Positions 54,564 to 62,791 of a stretch of DNA of 64,000 bases are shown here, in pieces. The stretch spans positions 46,923 through 110,922 of the forward strand of contig JAGWBQ010000013.1 of assembly GCA_021295815.1 (NCBI GenBank), read 5' to 3'. Position 1 is the stretch's first letter. Each line of letters begins with the position of its first letter. Source of the DNA: Gemmatimonadota bacterium. Lineage in GTDB: Bacteria > Gemmatimonadota > Gemmatimonadetes > Longimicrobiales > Gaopeijiaceae. The notes below the pieces were generated by a model. That model ran no database searches. It was not told the origin of the DNA and saw only the letters and a program-made list of their open reading frames with translations. A program made the translations under genes and the position numbers.

Positions 54564-57505
54564 AGAGGAAGGCGGAGAGCCCCCAGGAACTGAACGCCCG
54601 CGTCTCGGCGGCACGCGCTGAGGTCGAGGCTCGCGGAGAGAGCTTCTATCCGGGCGCTTCCCGCATCCACCTCGCCGCCTATCCTCCCAAGGAGCGCTGG
54701 AGCGACTGGGTGGAACTCGATTCCAAGGCCTGGCCCGAACGAAAGGAGAAGCGCTACTCCCTCGTCCCCACGCTCTGCTTCAACTGCGAGGCCGCCTGCG
54801 GACTGCTCGCGTACGTGGACAGGGACACTTTCGAGGTGCGCAAGTTCGAGGGCAACCCCGAGCATCCCGGGTCGCGGGGGAGGAACTGCGCCAAGGGTCC
54901 CGCCACCATCAACCAGATAACCGACCCGGACCGCATCCTCTACCCGCTCAAGCGCAGCGGTCCGCGCGGCGCCGGCGCCTGGGAGCGCGTCTCCTGGGAC
55001 GAGGCTCTGGAAGAAATCGCCGCCCGCATACGACGAGCGCTTCTGGAGGAGCGGCACGAAGAGGTGGTCTACCACGTCGGTCGTCCCGGAGAAGACGGCT
55101 TCACCGAGCGCATGCTCGCGGCCTGGGGAGTCGACGGGCACAACTCGCACACCAACGTCTGTTCGAGCGGGGCCCGGGCGGGATACCACTGGTGGATGGG
55201 CTCGGATCGACCCAGCCCGGACTTCGCCAACGCCGACGTGATCGTGCTCGTGAGCAGTCACCTCGAGACCGGCCACTACTTCAATCCTCACGCTCAGCGC
55301 ATCATGGAGGGCCGGAAGAAGGGCGCGAAGCTCATCGTCCTCGACACCCGCCTCTCCAATACCTCCACACACGCCGACCACTGGCTCTCTCCCTACCCGG
55401 GATCCGAGCCCGCAATTTTCCTCGCCGTCGCCAACTGGATGATCCGCGAGGGTAGATTCGACCGAGAGTTCGTGCGCCGCTGGTGGAATTGGCAGGAGTA
55501 TATGGCCGAGGTCCGGGGCGAGCCCGATGCGGAATTCGAGGATTTCCTGGCCCAACTGCGCGAACTCTACGGCGAGTTCACCTTCGAATATGCCGCGGCG
55601 GAGTCCGGGATCGACGCCCGCGAGCTACGCCGGGTCGCGGAGGTGATCGCGAACGCCGGTACCAGGATGAGCGCCCACAACTGGAGGAGCGCGGGCTCGG
55701 GGAACCTGGGCGGCTGGCAGGTGGCGCGCACGCTCACCCTGATCAGCGCGCTGCTCGGAGCCCTGGGGACCGAGGGAGGCACCTTCCCGAACTCCTGGAA
55801 CAAGTTCGTGCCCATGCCGCCCAAGCTGCCCAAGAGTCCGCCGGGGCACTGGAACGAGCGCATGTGGCCCCGCGAGTACCCGCTCGCGCTCATGGAGATG
55901 AGCTTTCTGCTCCCGCACCTCCTTCGCCGCCAGGGAACGCGCATCGACACCTACTTCACCCGGGTCTACAACCCCGTGTGGACCAACCCCGACGGCTTCA
56001 GTTGGATGGAGATGCTCTCGGACCCGGCACGCATCGGACTCCACGTCGCCCTCACTCCGACCTGGAACGAGACCGCCTATTTCGCGGACTTCGTCCTGCC
56101 CATGGGGCACGCCTCCGAACGTCACGACCTCGTCTCCTACGAGCAGTACGACGGCCAGTGGCTCGGCTTCCGGCAACCGGTGCTGCGCGCGGCTCTGGAA
56201 CGCGGGGGCGACGGACTCGCCGACACCCGGGCGGCCAATCCCGGTGAGGTCTGGGAGGAGAACGAGTTCTGGATCGATCTGACCTGGCGGATCGACCCTG
56301 ACGGCTCCCTCGGCGCCCGCGAGTTCTTCGAAGCTCCCGGCAGACCGGGCGAACGGATGACGGTGGACGACTACTACGGCTGGATATTCGAGAACTCCGT
56401 GCCCGGACTGCCGGAGGCGGCACGACGCGAGGGGCTGACGCCGCTGGAGTTCATGCGTCGCTACGGCGCCTTCGAGGTTGCAAGCAAGGTGGGGCGGCTT
56501 CACGAAAGGGCCGTGGATCCGGCCGAGCTCTTGGACATGCGGGTCGACGACGCCCGGCGCGTCTTCACCGCTGCGCCGGAACCCCCTGGCGCACAGGCGC
56601 CGGGGGGAACCAGGCTCGACCCCGACGACGACGGCCGCAGGCGGATCGGGGTCATGGTCGACGGCGAGGTCCTCCAGGGTTGGCCGACGCCCTCGGGCAA
56701 GCTGGAATTCTGGTCGCACACCCTCGCCGAATGGGGCTGGCCCGAGCTCGCGCTGCCCACATACGTGAAGAGCCATATCCACCCCGACAGACTCGAAACC
56801 GGCCAGGTCCCGCTCATCTCCACCTTCCGGGTCCCGGTTCAGATCCACACCCGCAGCGCCAACTCGAAGTGGCTCGACGAGATCGCCCATTCCAATCCGG
56901 TCTGGATACACCCGCAGGACGCGGCGAAGTGGGGTGTGACAGGTACCGGTTCACTGGTGCGGGTCACCACGGAGACCGGCTACTTCGTCGGCAAGGCCTG
57001 GGTCACCGAGGGCATTCGGCCCGGGGTCGTGGCGTGCTCCCATCACATGGGCAGGTGGCGTCCCGAGGGACAGCCCGGGCAGCGGCTTGCGACCCGCACG
57101 GTGGAGCTCGACCGGAAAGGCGAAGACTGGAGCATCTCGCCGCGCGGAGGTGGCGGTCCTTTCGCTTCCTCCGATCCGGACACCTCGAGGGTGTGGTGGA
57201 CCGATCTGGGCGCTCACCAGAACCTTACCCACGCCGTGCATCCCGATCCCATTTCCGGCATGCATTGCTGGCACCAGGCGGTGAGGGTCACGCCCGCCCG
57301 TCCCGGCGACCGGCAGGGCGACGTGTCGGCGAGCGTCGAGCGAGCGCGCCGGGCCTTCGACGAGTGGCTTAAACTTACCCGCCCGGCGGATCGCCATTCG
57401 CCCGACGGCACCCGCAGACCGTGGTGGATGCTGCGCCCGCTGCGCCCGACCCGTTCAGCGTACGACCTGCCGACAGGCGTCGACCAGGTCAAGGTCCTGC
57501 CTTGA
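54560..57505 (+). CDS. Molybdopterin oxidoreductase catalytic subunit (DMSO reductase family, cytoplasmic)
   Basis: The start GTG 54560 overlaps the preceding stop. This 981-residue protein has Cys73-X2-Cys76-X3-Cys80 and a fourth Cys at 110 for an N-terminal [4Fe-4S] cluster. Cys201 in H-T-N-V-C-S-S-G-A-R is the likely Mo ligand, and a C-terminal molydopterin-dinucleotide domain (about 745-930) is present. The Cys ligand places it with the polysulfide/thiosulfate reductase and SoeA branches rather than DMSO or nitrate reductases. No twin-arginine signal is present, so a cytoplasmic catalytic site is expected, as in SoeABC. The substrate is unproven. The stop overlaps the TorD gene (TTGA). 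Confidence 0.93.
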   Translation: MKRKAESPQELNARVSAARAEVEARGESFYPGASRIHLAAYPPKERWSDWVELDSKAWPERKEKRYSLVPTLCFNCEAACGLLAYVDRDTFEVRKFEGNPEHPGSRGRNCAKGPATINQITDPDRILYPLKRSGPRGAGAWERVSWDEALEEIAARIRRALLEERHEEVVYHVGRPGEDGFTERMLAAWGVDGHNSHTNVCSSGARAGYHWWMGSDRPSPDFANADVIVLVSSHLETGHYFNPHAQRIMEGRKKGAKLIVLDTRLSNTSTHADHWLSPYPGSEPAIFLAVANWMIREGRFDREFVRRWWNWQEYMAEVRGEPDAEFEDFLAQLRELYGEFTFEYAAAESGIDARELRRVAEVIANAGTRMSAHNWRSAGSGNLGGWQVARTLTLISALLGALGTEGGTFPNSWNKFVPMPPKLPKSPPGHWNERMWPREYPLALMEMSFLLPHLLRRQGTRIDTYFTRVYNPVWTNPDGFSWMEMLSDPARIGLHVALTPTWNETAYFADFVLPMGHASERHDLVSYEQYDGQWLGFRQPVLRAALERGGDGLADTRAANPGEVWEENEFWIDLTWRIDPDGSLGAREFFEAPGRPGERMTVDDYYGWIFENSVPGLPEAARREGLTPLEFMRRYGAFEVASKVGRLHERAVDPAELLDMRVDDARRVFTAAPEPPGAQAPGGTRLDPDDDGRRRIGVMVDGEVLQGWPTPSGKLEFWSHTLAEWGWPELALPTYVKSHIHPDRLETGQVPLISTFRVPVQIHTRSANSKWLDEIAHSNPVWIHPQDAAKWGVTGTGSLVRVTTETGYFVGKAWVTEGIRPGVVACSHHMGRWRPEGQPGQRLATRTVELDRKGEDWSISPRGGGGPFASSDPDTSRVWWTDLGAHQNLTHAVHPDPISGMHCWHQAVRVTPARPGDRQGDVSASVERARRAFDEWLKLTRPADRHSPDGTRRPWWMLRPLRPTRSAYDLPTGVDQVKVLP

Positions 57506-58458
57506 TCGCCGGGGCGGAAGCGACTCCCTCGGCCGGGGTCGCCGCTCGAGCGACGACGGACGCCCGGACCGATACGCCGGTCGAACTGATAAGGGCGCTC
57601 GCGGCTCTGACCGACACCCCCGAGAACGCACCCGCCGGCCTCTCCGTTCTGCTCGGCTTCGGTGTCGCTTCGTCGCGGACGGAGCACACTCAGCTCTTCG
57701 TATTCGAGCTGCCGCCCTACGCTTCCATCTACCTTGGAGAGGACGGCTGGATAGGGGGGCAGGCTCGTGAGATCATCGCCGGATTCTGGAGGGCGGTAGG
57801 GCGCAAGCCGCCTCGGGAACCCGACCACCTTGCCGTTCTCCTAGGACTATACGCGGAACTCGTCCAGGAAGAAGCTGGCGGCGAAGCCCACGCGCGCATG
57901 GCGCGTCAGGCGCGCCGGGCCTTGATCGCCGAGCATCTCTCGCCCTGGCTGTTCCCCTACCTCGACGCCGTGGCAGCCGCGAGCGACTCGCCGGTCCATA
58001 GGGCCTGGGCCGCGACTCTCGGAGATGTGATCGCCGCCGAGATGCGCGAGCTCAGCGTCGAAGGCGGTGGATCCGAGCTCGACGGGACCGGAGCGTCCAT
58101 TCACCTGAGACTTACCCGTCCGGTGGAAGCCGCGAATCAGGAGTTTCTGCGCTCCGTCCTTGCACCGATTCGTTCCGGGGCTATTCTTACCAGGCGGGAT
58201 TTCAGGCTTTTCGCTCGTGAGAGCGGATTGGGGCTGCGGGCGGGTGAGAGGTGCTACATGCTCCGCAATCTGCTGGCCCAGGAACGGACGGCCGTTCTGA
58301 ACTGGCTTCGAGATCACCACATGCGAGCGGCGGAGGGCCACGAAGTGCGCGGAAAGACAGGAAGCGCTGCAGGAGCGGCGGCCGAACTCGCTCGCAGGGC
58401 GCGGCACACGGCCAGGACCCTCCGTGACCTCGCTCGGCAGCGGGACGGCTCCGCATGA
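57502..58458 (+). CDS. TorD-family molybdoenzyme chaperone
   Basis: This 318-residue protein from TTG 57502 (TTGA overlap) is an all-helical TorD/NarJ-like protein. It has F-E-L-P-P-Y-A-S-I-Y-L-G, then E-P-D-H-L-A-V-L-L-G-L-Y-A-E-L and E-H-L-S-P-W-L-F-P-Y-L, the family hallmarks, in about residues 55-175. The C-terminal 100 residues extend beyond the usual length and hold a helical region with one Cys. These chaperones bind the apo catalytic subunit and help insert the molybdenum cofactor. The gene position directly after the catalytic subunit fits. Confidence 0.88.
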   Translation: MIAGAEATPSAGVAARATTDARTDTPVELIRALAALTDTPENAPAGLSVLLGFGVASSRTEHTQLFVFELPPYASIYLGEDGWIGGQAREIIAGFWRAVGRKPPREPDHLAVLLGLYAELVQEEAGGEAHARMARQARRALIAEHLSPWLFPYLDAVAAASDSPVHRAWAATLGDVIAAEMRELSVEGGGSELDGTGASIHLRLTRPVEAANQEFLRSVLAPIRSGAILTRRDFRLFARESGLGLRAGERCYMLRNLLAQERTAVLNWLRDHHMRAAEGHEVRGKTGSAAGAAAELARRARHTARTLRDLARQRDGSA

Positions 58459-60092
58459 TCAGCACCACTCGGATCCTCAAGGGGTCGGGCCTAGGCAGCA
58501 TTCGCAGTCACAATCTGCTAGCGGGCGCGAGCGTGGCGTGTCTGCTCATCCCGCAGTCCATGGCCTATGCCGAACTCGCCGGCCTACCCGTTCAGCTCGG
58601 GCTCTACGCGGCGGCCCTCGCTCCCATCGCCGCGTCCGCGCTCGGTTCCTCACCGTACCTTCAGACCGGACCGGTCGCCCTCACGGCCTTGCTGACTCTG
58701 GGGGCGGTGGTCCCTTTGGCGGCGTCCGGCTCGGACGAGTACATCGGTCTGGTGGCGCTTCTCGCCCTTGTGGTGGCGTTGGTGCAAGCCGCGATAGGGT
58801 TCTTGAGACTGGGCTGGATTTCCTACCTGATGTCGCGGCCGGTCGTCCTGGGCTTCACTTCGGCCGCCGCTATCGTTATCATCGCCACCCAGATACCGTA
58901 CGCGCTGGGTTCCGCCCCTGAGGAAGAGAGCAACGTCATCGCGGACGCGGTCTGGGTGCTCACCGAGACCTCCAGTTGGGATCCCTACACGGTCCTGATC
59001 ACCGGCGCGACCATCGCGTTGGTACTGGGTGGGCGAAGGTTGCACCCGCTCCTGCCCGGCGTCCTGGTCGCGGCTGGGTTCGGAATCGCCTCGAAGATGT
59101 TCGCGGGATACGACGGCGCCGTGGTGGGCGAGGTACCCGCCGGACTGCCCAGTATCACCTTCGCCCTTCCCTGGGCGAGACTTCCCGACCTGATCGTGCC
59201 CGGGGTGGTGATCGCGATCGTGGGATTCGCCGAAGCTTCGTCGATCTCGCGTATCTTCGCCACCGCCACGCGCGAGCGTTGGGACTCCAACCGCGAGTTC
59301 ATCGGCCAAGGTGTCGCCAACCTGGCCAGCGCGGCGTGCGGCGGCTTTCCCGTTAGCGGGTCGTTCTCCCGCTCCGCTATCAACCGACTTGCGGGGGCAA
59401 CCTCTCGTTGGAGCGGAGTGGTGACCGGAGCGGCGGTTCTCATCTTTCTCGAGGCGCTCTCGTGGACCATAAGAGGAGAACCGATATTCGCCGACCTGCT
59501 CTCCAACCTGCCGCGTGCGGTCCTGGCCGGGGTCGTGATCGCGGCCGTGCTCAACCTTGTCAAACTCGGGGCTCTCGCGAAGGTCGCCACGGCTTCGAGG
59601 CAGCAGGCGATCGTGGGTTGGTCCACCTTCGTCGCCACTCTGGTGCTCGCGCCTCGTGTGGATCAGGCGATGATGCTCGGGATAGCCGCGTCGGTCGTCG
59701 TCCACTTCTGGGTCGAGCTCTCGCCTGGGCTCGGCGCCGACAGTCGCAAGGACGGTCTGCACCTCGCGCCGACCGGCGTTCTCTGGTTCGGTTCGGCCCA
59801 GGCGCTGGTCGACAGGCTCCAGGCCCGTCTCGCCGAGGAAGGATCGGTCAGCAGGGTGGTGATTCACATGGGCGGCCTCGGCTACATCGACCTCACCGGC
59901 GCTCTCGCGCTCAAGGAGCTCGCCGCTCAACTCCTGATGACCGGCGTCAAGGTCGAGCTGCACGGTACGCCCGCGCATGCCCGCAAGCTCTTCGCGGGGG
60001 CGGGGCTGGAAGAGTACGAGGTACCGGAATCGGTGGCGGAAACGCTGCCGCAGGTGCCCAGCTCGCTCCCCGATTGGGATGCGGAACGATGA
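58455..60092 (+). CDS. SulP-family anion transporter
   Basis: This 545-residue protein has about twelve helices in the transport domain (about 10-420, with G-L-P-V-Q-L-G-L-Y, and S-R-P-V-V-L-G-F-T-S-A-A-A near residue 130) and a C-terminal STAS domain (about 430-530: H-M-G-G-L-G-Y-I-D-L-T-G-A). SulP proteins move sulfate, bicarbonate or other anions. Linkage with the preceding molybdoenzyme (ATGA overlap with torD) suggests it handles the enzyme's substrate or product, for example sulfate; this is inferred. Confidence 0.92.
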   Translation: MISTTRILKGSGLGSIRSHNLLAGASVACLLIPQSMAYAELAGLPVQLGLYAAALAPIAASALGSSPYLQTGPVALTALLTLGAVVPLAASGSDEYIGLVALLALVVALVQAAIGFLRLGWISYLMSRPVVLGFTSAAAIVIIATQIPYALGSAPEEESNVIADAVWVLTETSSWDPYTVLITGATIALVLGGRRLHPLLPGVLVAAGFGIASKMFAGYDGAVVGEVPAGLPSITFALPWARLPDLIVPGVVIAIVGFAEASSISRIFATATRERWDSNREFIGQGVANLASAACGGFPVSGSFSRSAINRLAGATSRWSGVVTGAAVLIFLEALSWTIRGEPIFADLLSNLPRAVLAGVVIAAVLNLVKLGALAKVATASRQQAIVGWSTFVATLVLAPRVDQAMMLGIAASVVVHFWVELSPGLGADSRKDGLHLAPTGVLWFGSAQALVDRLQARLAEEGSVSRVVIHMGGLGYIDLTGALALKELAAQLLMTGVKVELHGTPAHARKLFAGAGLEEYEVPESVAETLPQVPSSLPDWDAER

Positions 60093-60216
60093 GGCCGTCT
60101 CCCGCTCAGCCGTCCCGGCAACCCGAGTCTGCGCAACATTGGTCGGCTAATTTCGTAAGACCACTCAGAGCCGCGCCGGAGATCGGTGCGGCGGAGAACG
60201 GCCCAAAGGAGGGCGA

Positions 60217-60510
60217 ATGGTAGAACTGATCCTGGCCGGAGCCGTCGCGGTCATCTCTCATGTGTACATCCGTCGCTTCGTGGCGCGCCGGCTGCGTTTC
60301 ACGCCGGTCGTGCAGAAGCGGAAGGTCGGCTTGGCAGCCAGCATCGTCGTCGGTGGGGCTCTCTTCCTGGTCGGCCAGCCGCTCTTCGCCATTCCATTGG
60401 TGACACCATGGCTCGGAACCGGTACCGCATTCGCTCTCGGGGCGGGCGGGGCCACAGGGGTCTGGTACGGGCGCAGGCAGGCCAAGAACCAGAAACTGCT
60501 GGAGGACTGA
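60217..60510 (+). CDS. Small two-helix membrane protein, 97 residues
   Basis: A strong Shine-Dalgarno (AAAGGAGGG) precedes ATG 60217. The 97-residue product has an N-terminal helix (about 3-17), a basic loop (R-R-F-V-A-R-R-L-R-F) and one or two helices (about 40-75), ending in a Lys/Arg-rich tail. I recognise no family. It lies 125 nt after the SulP gene and 2 nt before the next gene. Confidence 0.6.
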   Translation: MVELILAGAVAVISHVYIRRFVARRLRFTPVVQKRKVGLAASIVVGGALFLVGQPLFAIPLVTPWLGTGTAFALGAGGATGVWYGRRQAKNQKLLED

Positions 60511-60512
60511 GA

Positions 60513-61655
60513 GTGACCGATTCCATCCAGGCGGCGCTGCGCCGCTCCGGTTCATCTCTGGAGGTTGTCCGCGGACTGCTGGTCCTCGCTTCCGTTCTCG
60601 TCGCTTCTACGGAGGCGCTCGCCGGGCAGACGCAGGATCCGGCGGCCGTCACCGGCGTGGCGGTGCTCAACACCTGCGGCGAGATCACGCCGTCCGACGG
60701 CGTGATAGCAGGAGTGGTTCAGGACATGGAGAGCGACATCGTTCTCGGCGGAGCCACCGTCACCGCCGCCTGGCAGATGGAGGGCGAACCTTACCCGTCG
60801 TCCGACGCGGTCAGGACCGACAAGGCCGGATTCTTCGTCTTCTGCGGCATCCCCGGCGGGGTCGACGCCGAGCTGAACGTAGAGCTGCTCGAGGTTCACG
60901 CCGGCCCCAGAACCATCTTGGTCGAAGCCGGCACCCTCGCCATCGAACGCTTTGAGCTTCCGCTCTCCGACTCCAGGTCTCCCGGCTACGTTACCGGCCA
61001 GGTCGTCTCCCGAGTGACCGGCCGAGGCATTCCCAGCGCCCTCGTCACCATTCCCGAGCTCGAAATGAGAACGACCACCAACGAGCAGGGGCTCTTCTAC
61101 CTCCAGGAGATGCCGTTCGGCGTCTACGAAATGACCGTCCGGCACATCGCCCATGAGAATCGCGAGTTCCCGGTGCGGGTGGCGGGCGGCGTGACCCACA
61201 ACCTCCACATCGAGCTCGACGAGGATGTAATCGAGCTGGGCGGGATCGAGGTCAGCGTCGAATCGAGACGCTTCTTCATGGATCGCGAGGGGCTCATCTC
61301 CCGGATGAACCTCGGCTTCGGCGACTTCTACACCCGCGCCGACATCGAGCGGTTCTCGACCTCAAGCATCGCCGAGCTCCTGGGCAGAACCGCCGGGGTA
61401 AGGGTATACGACGGCGGAACGAGTCTCTACATCCGCGGTCGCGTCTGCGTCCCGCTCGTCTTCGTGGACGGGATGCCGTGGCAGCTCGACGACCGCCTCG
61501 GACTGAAGGAGCTCTCGACCTACGATGCCGACGCAATCGAGTTCTACAAGGGCACCGCGTCGATCCCTGCCGAGTTCAACTACAGCACCAACGCCACCGG
61601 AGAGGTCGGCTGCGGAGCCATCGTGATTTGGACGAAGCGGGGGCGGTCCGGGTAG
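60513..61655 (+). CDS. Exported carboxypeptidase-regulatory-like plus TonB-plug protein without barrel
   Basis: GTG 60513 starts a 380-residue protein. It has a signal peptide (about 18-38), two carboxypeptidase-regulatory-like domains (about 60-140 and 155-240, the second with G-Y-V-T-G-Q-V-V-S-R and T-T-N-E-Q-G-L-F-Y-L), then a TonB-receptor plug-like domain (about 285-370: I-A-E-L-L-G-R-T-A-G-V-R-V-Y, then V-F-V-D-G-M-P-W). The barrel of a TonB-dependent receptor is missing, and the ORF stops right after the plug (I-W-T-K-R-G). Full stop codon and intact frame suggest a natural stand-alone protein rather than a truncation. Confidence 0.8.
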   Translation: MTDSIQAALRRSGSSLEVVRGLLVLASVLVASTEALAGQTQDPAAVTGVAVLNTCGEITPSDGVIAGVVQDMESDIVLGGATVTAAWQMEGEPYPSSDAVRTDKAGFFVFCGIPGGVDAELNVELLEVHAGPRTILVEAGTLAIERFELPLSDSRSPGYVTGQVVSRVTGRGIPSALVTIPELEMRTTTNEQGLFYLQEMPFGVYEMTVRHIAHENREFPVRVAGGVTHNLHIELDEDVIELGGIEVSVESRRFFMDREGLISRMNLGFGDFYTRADIERFSTSSIAELLGRTAGVRVYDGGTSLYIRGRVCVPLVFVDGMPWQLDDRLGLKELSTYDADAIEFYKGTASIPAEFNYSTNATGEVGCGAIVIWTKRGRSG

Positions 61656-61669
61656 CGACCGGAGCTGAA

Positions 61670-62791
61670 GTGGGACCTCACCTGGTCGTCCGCGTCGGCG
61701 CATGGGCGCTGCTCCTCGCGTTGGCGCCGCCGATTTCCCACCTCTCGGCGCAGGCGACCCGTGAGCCGAGCGGCTCGGATCCGCAGGCGACCCCGCTCTT
61801 TCACGACGTCCACTTCCATCTCACCAACTACGTCCAGAGGGGTATCGACGTCCGCCGATACCTGGAACTGGTCGGAGATCGGGTCGGGCGCACAGCGATG
61901 TTCGGCATCCCTCTCCAGCAGAAGTGGGACTGGTTCGTCTCTCGGGAACGGGCTCCGGACTACTATCTGCGGTCGAACGCCTCCCTCTACTACTACTCGT
62001 TCGTCGACGCCGTGATCGCGTCCGAGTACCTGAGCCTGTCGGAGGAGGAAAAGAAACGCATCGATCCGATGATCACTGGATTCAACCCGACCGACATGTA
62101 CGCCTCCGACCATATAGAGCGGGTGCTGCGCACATATCCGGGGGTCTTCGCGGGCATAGGCGAATTCAGCGTGCACAAGGAGTTCGTCTCGCCCAAGGTC
62201 ACGGGCCACGTCGCCAGTCTGGGGAATCCCGCGCTCGACGAGATTCTCGCCACGGCGGCCGATATCGGACTGGTCGTCATCCTACATTGCGACGTCGACA
62301 ACGTACGCCCCGGCCCCGACGGCCCCGACCATTTCCACCAACTGCTCGATCTCTTCGAGCGCCACCCCGACGCCAGCCTGATCTGGGCGCACATCGGTCT
62401 GGGACGTTTCGTCGGTCCACCCGACGCCTATGTCGAGCTCATCGGCTCCATGCTCGCAGACCCGCGCTACGATCACGTCACTCTGGACATATCGTGGGAC
62501 GAGGTCGCAAAATACCTGGTGACCCCAGACCGCATCGACGACTGGGCGGATCTCTTCAACCGCCACCCCTCGCGCTTCATTTTCGGGACCGATGCGGTGG
62601 CGCCTGCCGATTGGGAGGCCTACTTGACCACCTACGCCATCTACGAGCCTCTCTTCGAGAAGCTGGACCCGGATGTGCGAGTCCGGATCGAGCGAACGAA
62701 CTACGAGCGCATCTTCGACGCGGCCATTCCAAAGGTGAGGGCATGGGAGAGCCGGCTGCCGGCCCGGCCCGGCGGAGGTTCGCCCCGATGA
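61670..62791 (+). CDS. Exported amidohydrolase-family (metal-dependent) hydrolase
   Basis: This 373-residue protein from GTG 61670 has a signal peptide (about 5-27, ending S-A-Q). Metal-ligand motifs of the amidohydrolase-2 family follow: F-H-D-V-H-F-H at about residue 48, L-H-C-D-V, A-H-I-G and F-G-T-D-A. The reaction could be decarboxylation or lactone hydrolysis; no substrate can be named. The stop overlaps the following Gfo/Idh gene (ATGA), so the two may share a pathway. Confidence 0.8.
   Translation: MGPHLVVRVGAWALLLALAPPISHLSAQATREPSGSDPQATPLFHDVHFHLTNYVQRGIDVRRYLELVGDRVGRTAMFGIPLQQKWDWFVSRERAPDYYLRSNASLYYYSFVDAVIASEYLSLSEEEKKRIDPMITGFNPTDMYASDHIERVLRTYPGVFAGIGEFSVHKEFVSPKVTGHVASLGNPALDEILATAADIGLVVILHCDVDNVRPGPDGPDHFHQLLDLFERHPDASLIWAHIGLGRFVGPPDAYVELIGSMLADPRYDHVTLDISWDEVAKYLVTPDRIDDWADLFNRHPSRFIFGTDAVAPADWEAYLTTYAIYEPLFEKLDPDVRVRIERTNYERIFDAAIPKVRAWESRLPARPGGGSPR

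Noticed and set aside
60089..60223. 44-codon ORF starting in the SulP stop (ATGA)
   Set aside because: The position suggests coupling, but the composition is Pro/Arg/Ala-rich with no motif, and it ends inside the next gene, which has its own strong ribosome site.
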